Of a stretch of DNA of 54,805 nucleotides, positions 1 to 9,980 are shown in pieces (within the stretch, counting starts at the first letter, position 1; every line of letters begins with the position of its first letter). Below the pieces are notes generated by a model that was not told the origin of the DNA, did no database searches, and worked only from the letters and a program-made list of their open reading frames with translations. The position numbers were made by a program, and so were the translations under genes. The DNA comes from Gammaproteobacteria bacterium (GTDB lineage Bacteria > Pseudomonadota > Gammaproteobacteria > Coxiellales > Coxiellaceae). Location of the stretch: assembly GCA_013287505.1 (NCBI GenBank), contig JABDDR010000002.1, positions 43,247 through 98,051 on the forward strand, written 5' to 3'.

Positions 1-173
1 AAAACCTGTGTTTTAGCAAGCACATGTCCTTTGATTTTATGCTCAACCGTTTCGCCCGTCATGATTTGATGGGCTTCCATTCGTTTATCCAACGCATATA
101 ATTCTATAACAACGGGGTATGCGTTATGCGCAAAACAAGGCGGATGATAATTTTTTTGTCCCCAACTATTCAC
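1..173 (-). pseudogene. Duplicated 3' tail of a PEBP (YbhB-like) gene
   Basis: This stretch is a near-identical copy, with about five mismatches, of 2806-2978, the last third of the PEBP-family gene further right. It holds only the C-terminal coding part on the minus strand and is cut off by the window edge at one end. At the other end similarity stops at about 173, where an AroB-like fragment begins. It therefore cannot encode the full PEBP protein. The copy forms one of two direct repeats flanking the 2.6 kb that carry the paralogous unknown genes. Confidence 0.85.
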
Positions 174-174
174 A

Positions 175-534
175 TTAGGTCACGCCATCGAATCATTATC
201 GCACTATAAAATTTCTCACGGACACTCGGTGGTTATTGGAATGATGCTAGCAAATGAATTAAGTTATAAACAAAAAATGCTGAATAAAACCGAGCGAGAT
301 TTTTTAAATGATTTATGCCCCGATTTGCTTGATAAAACAATTTTACACTGTTTGAAAAGTATAAACCTGGATAGTATTATCAATTTTATTCAGAAAGATA
401 AAAAAACAATAGGTGAGCGTATTTATTTTGTGTTAATTAAAACAGCGGGAGAAACGTGTTTTGAAAAATTCAAATTAGACAAAAAATTACTTTCAGCCAT
501 TCAAGCAGCGGTCATTGCAATAATACAGGTATAA
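175..534 (+). pseudogene. C-terminal fragment of an AroB-family (3-dehydroquinate synthase-like) cyclase
   Basis: Frame 1 is open from the junction with the PEBP repeat and reads LGHAIESLSHYKISHGHS, which resembles the zinc-binding region of dehydroquinate synthase (GHTFGHAIE and then LHGEAVAIGM). A later FIQKDKK matches the conserved RDKK stretch of that family. About 120 residues remain of the usual 350 or so, so the N-terminal NAD-binding domain is missing. The second zinc motif reads HGHS rather than HGEA, so the parent may have been a sugar-phosphate cyclase relative rather than AroB itself. A short protein could still start at GTG 229 or ATG 241. The stop lies 2 nt before the next gene, which may use the fragment's transcript. 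Confidence 0.72.
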
Positions 535-536
535 AA

Positions 537-1616
537 ATGAGACGATCTTTTTCTTTTTTAAGTAGCGACGAAAAATCGGAATTTATATCATCTCTTAAAC
601 AGTTTGTGGCTGATTTGGCATTTGTAGAATTGAGCGACATTGGGTTTTCAACAGAAGATATGCGAACTTTAGAGCAACTTCTTATGCACTTTATCAGTGT
701 CGCCAGTGTGAATAATGAAATTTTATCCAAGGGTGAAAAGATATTTAACATTAAATCAAAGAATGACGCCATTGAAAATAAACCAGACGAAGCGCTCAAC
801 ACTCTTTCTGTAAGCGAAGCTCGGGTGACTGCTGAAATACACAGAGAAAGAAGTAGAATCAATATTCATGATATTGACTATAATTTAGCTGCACTCGCTT
901 GTTTTGGGGAGGATGGGCTTAACAAGGCCGCATTCATCTTTGGGATTTCCTTGTTTTTAAACCATCAAGAACATATCCAGCAACAAGAAAAATTGATACA
1001 GGATGCCGTAGCAAGTATTGTATGTGAAAGAAATAGACGCGGCGATGATAGATTTATTTTAAATCTCATGTTGGTGAAAGAAATTTTTAATGAGATATTT
1101 GGCGTTTTGTATAGAAAATTAATACAAATAACTGTAGAAAAAAATGTAACGTTTTATTTACTATCACCAACAAATATCTCGCTTCGTTGCGATCTATTTC
1201 AAACACTCAGAAAGATACTTCATACCTTTGGTTCAAAACGTGGTATGGAAGCAAAAGAGTACCGCTATTTTCATTCGTTTCGCTGTAACATTATAGATTG
1301 TGTTTTAGAGCATGGCAGTCACTCTGTTCCGACCGCTGATCCGCGTATGATGTCATATGTAAGAAAAGTAATGCTTAATGAATGTAAAATTTTACTTGAT
1401 GCGATTGATGACTGTGAGACCGTAAGTGGTTTAGAAGATAAAATAACTCAATTTTTAGCGTTGAATAAACGCGGAGAAACTGGCGAAAAGATCATTTTAA
1501 ATTTACAAATAAGGTTATTTGAATTAATGCCATCAGATGTTAAAACCAGACTGCATCCATTAATGGTTTCAAACAACGCCTATATAGCAACTGTAACCAG
1601 CCTAACCCCCTGTTAA
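537..1616 (+). CDS. Unknown helical protein, paralogue of the next gene
   Basis: This is a 359-residue protein of unknown family. It is mainly alpha-helical with no signal peptide or membrane segment, so it is probably cytosolic or injected. Its C-terminal third aligns with the neighbouring 331-residue protein: SFR, then TADPRMM (about residue 262), then ECKILLDAIDDCETV and a helix ending ITQFL. The start follows AGGT at the end of the AroB fragment, two bases away. The low GC, lack of a recognisable fold and paralogous arrangement are typical of Legionellales effector genes, but secretion is an inference only. Confidence 0.75.
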   Translation: MRRSFSFLSSDEKSEFISSLKQFVADLAFVELSDIGFSTEDMRTLEQLLMHFISVASVNNEILSKGEKIFNIKSKNDAIENKPDEALNTLSVSEARVTAEIHRERSRINIHDIDYNLAALACFGEDGLNKAAFIFGISLFLNHQEHIQQQEKLIQDAVASIVCERNRRGDDRFILNLMLVKEIFNEIFGVLYRKLIQITVEKNVTFYLLSPTNISLRCDLFQTLRKILHTFGSKRGMEAKEYRYFHSFRCNIIDCVLEHGSHSVPTADPRMMSYVRKVMLNECKILLDAIDDCETVSGLEDKITQFLALNKRGETGEKIILNLQIRLFELMPSDVKTRLHPLMVSNNAYIATVTSLTPC

Positions 1617-1730
1617 TACTTCTTTAACGTACATTGTTTATAAGAGTACTCCCAAGAAACAGACTTGATAACCCAGTTTAAACAACTTGTGGCTGTGATC
1701 TATCTATTTGATAATTTGATATATAATTAA

Positions 1731-1761
1731 AATATTAACGCGTTAATATTTTTTTAATGTA
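1731..1761 (+). promoter_or_regulatory. 20-bp perfect palindrome and PmrA-like direct repeat
   Basis: Positions 1731-1750 are a perfect palindrome, AATATTAACG followed by CGTTAATATT, then a T run. A TATAAT sequence lies at 1722-1727. The right half also forms GTTAATATT, TT, TTTAATGTA (1742-1761), resembling the tandem cTTAATatT boxes bound by the regulator PmrA upstream of Dot/Icm effector genes in Legionella and Coxiella. It could equally be an operator of another repressor or a weak terminator of the upstream gene (8-bp AT stem, CGCG loop, T run). Its position just before the unknown paralogue favours control of that gene. Confidence 0.45.
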
Positions 1762-1807
1762 TCACGCTTATACTGTGTTTAAAATTCATAATATAACGGG
1801 CGTGAAA

Positions 1808-2803
1808 ATGCTAAAACGAAAAAAAGAAATGCGAGAGATAACTGCTGGGATTTATAGAAGCCGATTGCCACAACGACCAGAACAACAAGAAGCGCGAAAA
1901 TTGTCACAGGAAATTCTACGTCGTGTTGACATGGTTAAGGCGAGCAATGTTCCAGGTGGAACGGAAGAAGATGTGCAAAATATTGCTAAAAGGCAACTCT
2001 TCCCATTCTGGCGGATAATTTTTTATAATTTTGACAGTATGCATATTGCTAATGAAACTATGTGCCACTTTTATGTTGATGAACAGAAAGGATTTTATGA
2101 AGCAACGCAGCCGGAATGCGATCCACACACTGGAGACCTTCTCATAACGAAAGATCAAGTGTATTTTATCCAGAACTTACTACCTGTTTTAGCTGAAAGA
2201 ACAACTAATCACATTGTCTTTTTTGCAATTATGAAGCACAAATACTGTGATGACAACATTAAAGCATTACTACTTCAAAATCCCGCCACACCTGCTAGAA
2301 TTTTACAAACCATTATTAAACAAATAAAACCCAGTGATGATGGGGCGGTGCATGGTCGGAATATCACAGTGTTACGTAATTTTTTATCGGATCCAAGAAG
2401 ATGTACAGGGGATTTATTGGTGCTTGCTCAGCAACAATTATTTTTTCTATCTTTTCGATATGCGGTTATGTATTGTATTGCTGAGCATAGTACAGGTTCG
2501 TATTTTTCAAATACTGATCCACGCATGATGCCGTCCAGAATAATAGTAACGCCTGCTGAATGTGTAGGTTTGCAAACAACGGTGAATGATTCTAAAACTG
2601 TGGATCAGATACAAGAGGCAATAACTTTGTTTTTAGATTCAAACAACACTCAACAACAAGATTCTATAGAGCTGGATAGCCCTATCATTTGTAACTTAAG
2701 AACCCAGTTAGGTTTATTGAGGCGTGACCCACGATGGTCTGCAGCATCTCCAACCTCGGCATATCTCGACACAGCAGCTGCTACTAGCCCAAACATCCCT
2801 TAA
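1808..2803 (+). CDS. Unknown effector-like protein, paralogue of the preceding gene
   Basis: About 331 residues, of unknown family. It shares with the previous protein the segment SFRYAVMYCIAEH, TDPRMM (about residue 238) and the block ECVGLQTTVNDSKTVDQIQ followed by AITLFL. The N-terminus is basic (MLKRKKEMREITAGIYR). The ATG at 1808 is preferred. The longer start at 1757 would place the codons inside the putative regulatory box. There is no signal peptide or membrane helix. The 3' end overlaps by 20 bp the convergent PEBP gene, and the direct repeat of the PEBP tail begins three bases after the stop codon. Confidence 0.72.
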   Translation: MLKRKKEMREITAGIYRSRLPQRPEQQEARKLSQEILRRVDMVKASNVPGGTEEDVQNIAKRQLFPFWRIIFYNFDSMHIANETMCHFYVDEQKGFYEATQPECDPHTGDLLITKDQVYFIQNLLPVLAERTTNHIVFFAIMKHKYCDDNIKALLLQNPATPARILQTIIKQIKPSDDGAVHGRNITVLRNFLSDPRRCTGDLLVLAQQQLFFLSFRYAVMYCIAEHSTGSYFSNTDPRMMPSRIIVTPAECVGLQTTVNDSKTVDQIQEAITLFLDSNNTQQQDSIELDSPIICNLRTQLGLLRRDPRWSAASPTSAYLDTAAATSPNIP

Positions 2804-3287
2804 CCAAAACCTGTGTTTTAGCAAGCACATGTCCTTTGATTTTATGCTCAACCGTTTCGCCCGTCATGATTTGATGGGCTTCCATTCGTTTATCCAACGC
2901 ATATAATTCTATAACAACGGGGTATGCGTTGTGCGCAAAACACGGCGCATGATAATTTTTTTGTCCCCAACTGTTCACGCCTTCATCGTTATGATTGATA
3001 TGATCATTGCTGTCGTTGGGTAATTCTTTTGCGCTCACTGGTAAATTATAGGTGATCCAATAATAATGCGTTTTTCCCGATGATTTTTGTGGTTTTTCGT
3101 CTTTGATGATTAACGCAAGTGAACTTGCCTCTGGTGGCACACCAGACCATTTTAATTCCGGAGATTTTGTATTTTGCACGCAGGCCTGATCTTGAGCATT
3201 TAGAAACGACGCATGTAAACGCATGCGTGATGTTAATCCCGAGTCATCCCCTAAAAGATATGCCATCATTGTTAGTGTATCGAACAT
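2784..3287 (-). CDS. YbhB/YbcL-family PEBP-like protein
   Basis: A 167-residue member of the phosphatidylethanolamine-binding-protein family (Raf kinase inhibitor-like). The order of conserved segments fits: SPELKWSGVP near residue 42, then LALIIKD, HYYWITYNLP, GVNSWGQKNYHAPCF and VIELYALD. Bacterial members bind small anionic ligands, and their physiological role is poorly defined. No signal peptide is seen, so it is probably cytoplasmic. The last residues (GCLG) are encoded in the tail of the convergent unknown gene, which suggests the original 3' end was replaced at the duplication junction. A second copy of its 3' tail lies at 1-173. Confidence 0.88.
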   Translation of the reverse strand: MFDTLTMMAYLLGDDSGLTSRMRLHASFLNAQDQACVQNTKSPELKWSGVPPEASSLALIIKDEKPQKSSGKTHYYWITYNLPVSAKELPNDSNDHINHNDEGVNSWGQKNYHAPCFAHNAYPVVIELYALDKRMEAHQIMTGETVEHKIKGHVLAKTQVLVKGCLG

Positions 3288-3301
3288 AGCTAAAATCCGT
3301 T

Positions 3302-3331
3302 TATAATGCCCGTCACATGATTATACGGGAG
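3302..3331 (+). promoter_or_regulatory. -10 box and ribosome binding site that decide the cdd start
   Basis: TATAAT lies at 3302-3307 and GGGAG at 3327-3331, six bases before TTG 3338. The upstream ATG at 3317 has no Shine-Dalgarno sequence and would lie almost at the transcript's 5' end. Confidence 0.5.
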
Positions 3332-3337
3332 AATGAA

Positions 3338-3748
3338 TTGAAAACACCACCTGCTGATATGCTAAATGCCGCAAAAACCGCGCTTAAAAATGCTTATGCG
3401 CCTTATTCTTGTTTTGACGTAGCCGCTTGTGTACGCGCTGAAAATAACGAAATATTTACGGGATGTAATGTTGAAAACATCTCTTTTAGTGTAGGATTCT
3501 GCGCAGAGGTTGGTGCAATAGGTGCATTATTTACACAAGGACAACGTAAAATTACCGAAGTGCTTGTGTTGGTCAAAGACGATAAAATTTGCCCGCCTTG
3601 TGGCGCTTGCTGTCAGCGATTGTCGGAATTCGCGTCACCGAATACGCTGATTCATCTGTGTACTTTAGAGGGTAAATACGAGTGTAAAAGCTTGATGGAA
3701 ATTTTGCCTTATGCTTTTGGACCCCATAAATTAAAGGAAAAACAATGA
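3338..3748 (+). CDS. cdd: Cytidine deaminase
   Basis: A zinc-dependent cytidine/deoxycytidine deaminase of the homotetrameric short class, which converts cytidine to uridine in pyrimidine salvage. AYAPYS near residue 19 starts the family core, GCNVENISFSVGFCAE carries the first zinc Cys and the catalytic Glu, and PCGACCQ carries the other two zinc cysteines. The TTG start at 3338 is chosen because of GGGAG at 3327-3331 and because it gives the usual distance to AYAPYS. ATG 3317 would add seven residues. The stop overlaps the ATG of the following phosphorylase, so the two are probably translated together. Confidence 0.92.
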   Translation: MKTPPADMLNAAKTALKNAYAPYSCFDVAACVRAENNEIFTGCNVENISFSVGFCAEVGAIGALFTQGQRKITEVLVLVKDDKICPPCGACCQRLSEFASPNTLIHLCTLEGKYECKSLMEILPYAFGPHKLKEKQ

Positions 3749-4563
3749 CACAATCTGCTATTGCTGCTGCAAAATTTATTGCACAAAAAGCACCTGGATT
3801 TAAACCAAAATTAGCAATGACACTGGGATCTGGTTTGGGTGATCTCGCCGATTTATTAGAAGACGTTGTTAAAATTCCTTACGGTGATTTACCTGATTTC
3901 CCGCCGTGCAATGTTGTGGGTCACGCCGGCAATTTATATTTGGGAAAATTAAAGGGTGTGCCCGTTGCCTTTTTACAAGGCCGTGCGCATTACTATGAAG
4001 GTGTTTCAAATGTGGTTGCAAAAACATATATTCGCACGCTGAAATTAATTGGTTGCGAATCTATTTTAATAACCAACGCTGCAGGTTCAATGCGTGATGA
4101 TATTGCACCGGGTGATTTGGTATTAATTAAAGATCATATTAATTTTCAAGGCGTGAATGTGTTGTGTGGTCACAATGAAGATGATTTTGGTCCTCGTTTT
4201 ATCGGCATGGATGATGCGCATAATCCCCAATTGCGTGAAAAATTATTATCCATCGCGCATGAGAATAATATTGCTTTAAAACAAGGTGTTTATTTTGCAG
4301 TACTGGGTCCTAGCTTTGAAACACCTGCGGAAATTCGTGCGTTTCAAATGATGGGCGGTGATGTGGTTGCGATGTCTGCTATCAATGAAATTATCACAGC
4401 GCATCATTGTGGACTGCGTGTTGCGATGATTTCCGTTGTGAGTAATATGGCAGCGGGATTAAGCACACAAAAAATTAGTCATGAATTAACATTGGCAGGT
4501 GTGAAATTGGCGACAGACAAGTTGAAGCAGTTGGTGTTGGCGTTTGTGGAGACGTATGCGTAG
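3745..4563 (+). CDS. punA: Purine nucleoside phosphorylase (class II, PunA/XapA type)
   Basis: A 272-residue trimeric-type purine nucleoside phosphorylase that splits inosine or guanosine with phosphate to base and ribose-1-phosphate. Visible signatures are TLGSGLGDLA (phosphate loop, about 26-35), GHAGNLYLG, LQGRAHYYEG, ITNAAGSM, GPSFETPAEIRA (about 191-202) and the purine-site region ending in SNMAAG. It overlaps cdd by 4 bp and forms a salvage pair with it. Its TAG stop codon is the first part of a palindromic repeat (GTAGAGACG), so the C-terminus (TYA) may have been set by that insertion. Confidence 0.92.
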   Translation: MTQSAIAAAKFIAQKAPGFKPKLAMTLGSGLGDLADLLEDVVKIPYGDLPDFPPCNVVGHAGNLYLGKLKGVPVAFLQGRAHYYEGVSNVVAKTYIRTLKLIGCESILITNAAGSMRDDIAPGDLVLIKDHINFQGVNVLCGHNEDDFGPRFIGMDDAHNPQLREKLLSIAHENNIALKQGVYFAVLGPSFETPAEIRAFQMMGGDVVAMSAINEIITAHHCGLRVAMISVVSNMAAGLSTQKISHELTLAGVKLATDKLKQLVLAFVETYA

Positions 4564-4646
4564 AGACGCGATTTATCGCGTCTTAAATCTATGACCCACT
4601 TCATGGTTATTCACATATCTGAGACGCGATAAATCGCGTCTCTACG
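4559..4646. repeat. Paired GACGCGATAAATCG palindromic repeat
   Basis: Two inverted copies of a short palindrome, with outer ends CGTAGAGACGCG and CGCGTCTCTACG, surround about 35 bp. The whole unit is itself an inverted repeat. It lies between two convergent genes, so it could also act as a terminator, although no T run follows. The left end supplies the stop codon of punA. Related copies are at 10903, 13581, 20558/21045, 38231 and 48443. Confidence 0.88.
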
Positions 4647-4661
4647 CCAAGTGTGTGCATT

Positions 4662-5546
4662 TTAATGAACACATATAATTCCCAACACTTTTTGAATCAT
4701 GTCATCAATAATTTTATCCGGATCTGTAGAAAATGTTTTCGCATATCGATTGGCAATAATAGCGCTTACCGAACACGCCTTGTGACCCAATATCCGCGCT
4801 AAACCATAAATTGCCGCGGTTTCCATTTCCAAATTAGTCACCACTTGATCTTTAAAATGGATTTTTTTTGCCATTGAAAAAAGATCATGCTCCATTAATG
4901 GTGCGCGCAATTGTCTGTTTTGTGCACCATAAAATCCAGGGCAAGTTAATGTGATGCCAGAAAAACCGATATTTTTTTCAAGCAATAAAGCAATTAATTC
5001 ACTTGCGCCAGAAGCAACATACAATGATTGCAGTGCAGGTAATTGTGAAAAATGTTCACGCGAAATTTGCAATAATTGTTTTTCATCATCGCTATTTTCC
5101 CATTCGTAATATGACAGTAATCCATCAAGACCAATTGCAAAAGAAGAAACAAGCAATGAATCTACTGGCACATTTTCTTGTAAAGCACCGCTGGTTCCCA
5201 ATCGAATAATTTGTAAGGTACGATGATCTTCTTTGATCAATCGTTTTTTTAAATCGATATTCACGAGCGCATCTAGCTCATTGATCGCGATATCAATATT
5301 GCCACCACCAATGCCCGTGCCAATAACCGTTATACGTTTTTTGCCAATGGTACCGGTATGTGTGATAAATTCGCGTTTCGATTTCTGCGTATCAGTGCGA
5401 TCAAAATATTTTGAGACTTGTTTTACGCGATTGGGATCACCGACTAAAATAATGGTGTCTGCAATATCTTCTGGTAACAAATTAAGATGATAAATACTGC
5501 CATCAGTATTTAAAATTAATTCAGATTCCATGAGGTAGTGTGTCAT
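4662..5546 (-). CDS. Uridine-phosphorylase-like nucleoside phosphorylase
   Basis: A class I nucleoside phosphorylase of about 294 residues, most like uridine phosphorylase. ESELILNTDGSIYHLNL at the N-terminus is followed by ILVGDPNRV (phosphate contact), GTGIGGGNIDIAINELDAL, IIRLGTSGALQ and the ribose-binding NLEMETAAIYGLA near residue 240. It would release uracil, or another base, plus ribose-1-phosphate. The start is uncertain: GTG 5552, ATG 5546 and ATG 5531 are all in frame and none has a clear ribosome binding site. It is convergent with cdd-punA, giving a small salvage cluster, and is preceded on its strand by a strong terminator. Confidence 0.85.
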   Translation of the reverse strand: MTHYLMESELILNTDGSIYHLNLLPEDIADTIILVGDPNRVKQVSKYFDRTDTQKSKREFITHTGTIGKKRITVIGTGIGGGNIDIAINELDALVNIDLKKRLIKEDHRTLQIIRLGTSGALQENVPVDSLLVSSFAIGLDGLLSYYEWENSDDEKQLLQISREHFSQLPALQSLYVASGASELIALLLEKNIGFSGITLTCPGFYGAQNRQLRAPLMEHDLFSMAKKIHFKDQVVTNLEMETAAIYGLARILGHKACSVSAIIANRYAKTFSTDPDKIIDDMIQKVLGIICVH

Positions 5547-5567
5547 GAACACGCACTTTTTATGAAG

Positions 5568-5600
5568 AAAAAAGGGTGGTTTTTACACCACCCTTTTTTT
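5568..5600. terminator. Bidirectional rho-independent terminator
   Basis: The stem A6 GGGTGGT (5568-5580) pairs with ACCACCC T6 (5587-5599) around a TTTTAC loop. There is a U run on either strand. It most likely ends the leftward atp-glmU-rsmE transcript before the phosphorylase gene. Positions 5601-5811, between it and rsmE, hold nothing recognisable. Confidence 0.85.
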
Positions 5601-5811
5601 TGGCAATCCATACCAACGTGTTCTGTCCCTAGAACCTTTCCCTTGAAGAGAACTTTCCGAGTTGTTCTTGTTCCACAGAGCAATTATCCATATTGCTCAG
5701 TAAGAGTCAATTTATCAGGTTGAATACTTTTAACAAGCCCATAAGTAAATGAGACAAGAGATGCTGACAGGCATATAAGCAATATCTCACAAAAATTCGT
5801 GTTTATATTTC

Positions 5812-6540
5812 TTAAAGATCGCCCGCGAGTGCTTGCAATACAGTTAATGCAACGACTGTTGCTGTTTCTGTGCGTAAAATGCGCGGACCTAGTGACATCG
5901 CTATAAAATTTTGTGAAAGTGCATTTTTAATTTCTGTATCACTAAAACCGCCTTCGGCGCCAATGGTCAGTAATATATTCTTTGAACATTCATCAACGGA
6001 TAATTTTTTATTACCTTGTCTGGGACAACAAATTAATTTTAAGGCATTATTTTTCTGTATCCACTGCGAAAATAAAATAGGTGAATGCACTTTTGGTACA
6101 ACACATCGCCCCGATTGTTCCGCAGCAGAAATAGCGATGGATTGCCAATGTGCCACACGTTTTTCAACACGGTTTTCAGATAATTGTACTTGGCAGAATT
6201 CTGTCAACAAGGGTGTAATTTCAGCAACACCCAATTCAACGGATTTTTGAATCGCATAATCCATGCGTTCACTACGTGAGATTGCTTGACCCAAATGAAC
6301 CGATAAATCAGTCTCTGTTTTTCGCTCATAGAATGCACCGATTTCTACACAAGCTGTTTTTTTATTAGCAGAAACCAATGTCGCATCAAATTCACCGCCA
6401 TCTTGACCGTTAAAAATAAAAAAACGTTCGCCGGCTTTTTTTCGCAATACCTGCAACAAATGATGACTTGCGCTCGCATCCAACATGACAGTTAAGCCTG
6501 AACGTAAGTCACCCGTATGATAAATTCGAATGCGGCGCAT
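5812..6540 (-). CDS. rsmE: 16S rRNA m3U1498 methyltransferase
   Basis: A SPOUT-class methyltransferase of 242 residues that modifies U1498 of 16S rRNA in the 30S subunit. The N-terminal PUA-like part has HHLLQVLRKKAGE, and the C-terminal knot has LLTIGAEGGFSDTEI and LGPRILRTETA, the S-adenosylmethionine-binding signature. The ATG at 6540 lies one base after the glmU stop. An upstream extension of 14 codons inside glmU is open but lacks family similarity. Transcription is probably from the atp-glmU operon, with the terminator at 5568 beyond it. Confidence 0.93.
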   Translation of the reverse strand: MRRIRIYHTGDLRSGLTVMLDASASHHLLQVLRKKAGERFFIFNGQDGGEFDATLVSANKKTACVEIGAFYERKTETDLSVHLGQAISRSERMDYAIQKSVELGVAEITPLLTEFCQVQLSENRVEKRVAHWQSIAISAAEQSGRCVVPKVHSPILFSQWIQKNNALKLICCPRQGNKKLSVDECSKNILLTIGAEGGFSDTEIKNALSQNFIAMSLGPRILRTETATVVALTVLQALAGDL

Positions 6541-6541
6541 A

Positions 6542-7909
6542 TTAATTATTTTTCTTGGTTGGCCGTTTCCAGTTTTCAACAACCGTTTGTTTCGCGCGTG
6601 TAATTGTCAATTGATCTGCAGGTGCATTTTTAGTGATGGCAGAACTTGCGGCGACCGTTGCATTTTCACCGATTTCTATCGGTGCAACTAATGATGTGTT
6701 AGAGCCAATAAATGCGCCGTCGCCAATTTTTGTGGGCCATTTATTAACGCCATCGTAATTACAGGTAATAGTGCCCGCACCAATATTCACATTTTTGCCA
6801 ATGGTGGCGTCACCCAAATACGTTAAATGATTGGCTTTGCTGTTTTCACCGAGCGTTGTTTTTTTAGTTTCAACAAAATTACCCACTTTTGATTTTGTTT
6901 TTAAGACAGTACCAGTGCGCATGCGGGCAAAAGGTCCCACTTCACAATCATCGTCAATAATCGCGCCCTCAATAACGCTGTTTGCAAAGATTTTTACACG
7001 CGCGCCTAACGTTGAATTTTTAATAAAAACATTGGGGCCGATATCGCATCCTTCACCGATTTTTACAGTACCTTCGAGAATCACATTCACATCTAATTTT
7101 GTGGATGGTGCGATGCTGACATCGCCGCGAATATCCAAACGTGCAGGATCCATAATCGTTACGCCACTATATGCTAATGATCGTGCGCGTTCTGCTTGAT
7201 AATAACGTTCGAGCGTTACTAATTGCCATAAATCATTAACGCCGCGCACTTCATTTGAATTTTTTGCAATAACGCCACGTAGTGGTACGCCATCTTCAAC
7301 AGCAAGCGCAATCATGTCGGTTAAATAAAATTCTTTTTGTGAGTTATTGTTTGAAACGCGTGGTAAGCATTGTTTTAAAAATTTTGCGGGCGCTGTCACG
7401 ATGCCGGTATTAATTTCTTTGATGGCGCGCTGTGTGCGCGACGCATCTTTCTCTTCGATAATCGCAACAATATTATCTTTGTGATCACGCACAATACGAC
7501 CAAAGCCGGTGGGATCTTCTAATACGGTTACCAATAAACCAACGCCATTTTTCGGTGTTTCATCTAATAGTTGCCGCAAGGTATGCTCTGAAATAACCGG
7601 TACATCGCCATATAAAACCAATACATTTTCGTTATCATCGCAAGAAGGTAATGCTTGCATGACCGCATGCCCAGTGCCTAACTGTTCTTTTTGAAAAACC
7701 CAATGAACTGGCAAGTGTGGTAATGCTTCTGGTAATGCTGAACCACCATTACCGTAGACGACGTGAATTTTTTTCGGATGTAATGATTCGGCTGTTTTTA
7801 CAACGCGCTCTAATAAAGATATTCCGCCCAAAGGATGCATAACCTTAGGCAGTTTGGATACCATTCTTTTTCCTTTCCCTGCTGCGAGAATGACGACGCT
7901 TAATGTCAT
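6542..7909 (-). CDS. glmU: Bifunctional GlmU (UDP-GlcNAc synthesis)
   Basis: A 455-residue cytosolic enzyme that acetylates glucosamine-1-phosphate and then uridylylates it, making UDP-GlcNAc for peptidoglycan and LPS. The N-terminal uridyltransferase has LAAGKGKRM (about 8-16), YGDVPV and EINTG. The C-terminal left-handed beta-helix carries hexapeptide repeats, with catalytic-region residues visible in FARMR, NHLTYLG and [11 protein letters not shown]. Length is typical for the family. It follows atpC by 13 bases, the usual gammaproteobacterial order, and is probably co-transcribed with the ATP synthase genes. Confidence 0.97.
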   Translation of the reverse strand: MTLSVVILAAGKGKRMVSKLPKVMHPLGGISLLERVVKTAESLHPKKIHVVYGNGGSALPEALPHLPVHWVFQKEQLGTGHAVMQALPSCDDNENVLVLYGDVPVISEHTLRQLLDETPKNGVGLLVTVLEDPTGFGRIVRDHKDNIVAIIEEKDASRTQRAIKEINTGIVTAPAKFLKQCLPRVSNNNSQKEFYLTDMIALAVEDGVPLRGVIAKNSNEVRGVNDLWQLVTLERYYQAERARSLAYSGVTIMDPARLDIRGDVSIAPSTKLDVNVILEGTVKIGEGCDIGPNVFIKNSTLGARVKIFANSVIEGAIIDDDCEVGPFARMRTGTVLKTKSKVGNFVETKKTTLGENSKANHLTYLGDATIGKNVNIGAGTITCNYDGVNKWPTKIGDGAFIGSNTSLVAPIEIGENATVAASSAITKNAPADQLTITRAKQTVVENWKRPTKKNN

Positions 7910-7922
7910 GGGTGCCTCCTGC

Positions 7923-8351
7923 TTAATGCATCTTTTTAAGTTTATCGCGAAGCGTACTAATCGCTCTCAGCTGCGCTGCAGCTTCTGCCAATTCTGCCAA
8001 TGCGCGTGAATATTCCATACCTTCTATTTTTTGTCGCAATATTTTTTCTGCAGATAATTTTGCGCTTAATGCGGCAGCTTCATCTAAATCATCAGCGCGT
8101 AACGCAGTATCTGCTAAAACTGAAATGACATTCGGTTGAATTTCTAACATGCCGCCTGACATATAAAATACTTCTTCTTTACCATCTTTTAAAACAGCGT
8201 GAATTTGTCCTGGTTTTAAAGTGGTTAATAATGGCGCGTGACCAGGGTAAATACCTAATTCACCGGCAGCGCCTGTCACGGAGACGAATCGCACTTCGCC
8301 GTGAAAAATGGAGGCTTCGGCGCTGACGATGTCGAGGGTGATAGTTTTCAT
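7923..8351 (-). CDS. atpC: ATP synthase F1 epsilon subunit
   Basis: The 142-residue epsilon subunit of the F1 central stalk, which couples rotation to catalysis and can inhibit ATP hydrolysis. The N-terminal beta-sandwich has [22 protein letters not shown], and a C-terminal two-helix domain of Ala/Leu-rich sequence follows. The start lies 5 bases after the atpD stop, so the pair is tightly coupled. It is the last structural gene of the ATP synthase operon. Confidence 0.96.
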   Translation of the reverse strand: MKTITLDIVSAEASIFHGEVRFVSVTGAAGELGIYPGHAPLLTTLKPGQIHAVLKDGKEEVFYMSGGMLEIQPNVISVLADTALRADDLDEAAALSAKLSAEKILRQKIEGMEYSRALAELAEAAAQLRAISTLRDKLKKMH

Positions 8352-8356
8352 GGTTA

Positions 8357-9772
<1,416 letters not shown>

Positions 9773-9781
9773 TTACACTCG

Positions 9782-9980
9782 TTCATGCATGATATGACTG
9801 CGGGAAATACCGAGATGCTCGTGGTTTACTTGGACGTATCATTTTTCACCCTCGCGGAGGTTGCAGAGAAATTTTCATTTACACGACTGCGCTCGGGAGA
9901 AAAAAGACACATCCAAGTTCCCACTCGCTATCACGTTGTTATCTTCGGCAGCCATATCATCAATCATTCTCTCAGTGTTT
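9782..9980. mobile_element. MITE-like inverted-repeat element, copy A (inside atp operon)
   Basis: About 200 bp with inverted ends (ATGATATGACTGC, and GCAGCCATATCAT with one mismatch) and an inner inverted pair (TTACTTGGACGTATC and GACACATCCAAGTT). It fills the atpG-atpD gap completely and its right edge meets the atpG stop codon. Near-identical copies lie at 20612-20787 (inverted) and 20821-21020, and a diverged one at 42565-42798. It encodes no convincing protein, so a non-autonomous transposon or folded RNA element is likely. Confidence 0.8.

Noticed and set aside
1731-1754. The palindrome as an intrinsic terminator of the first unknown gene
   Set aside because: The stem is almost pure AT with a 4-base loop and starts more than 110 bp after the stop, so it is weak; a regulatory role is at least as likely, so it is not listed as a terminator.
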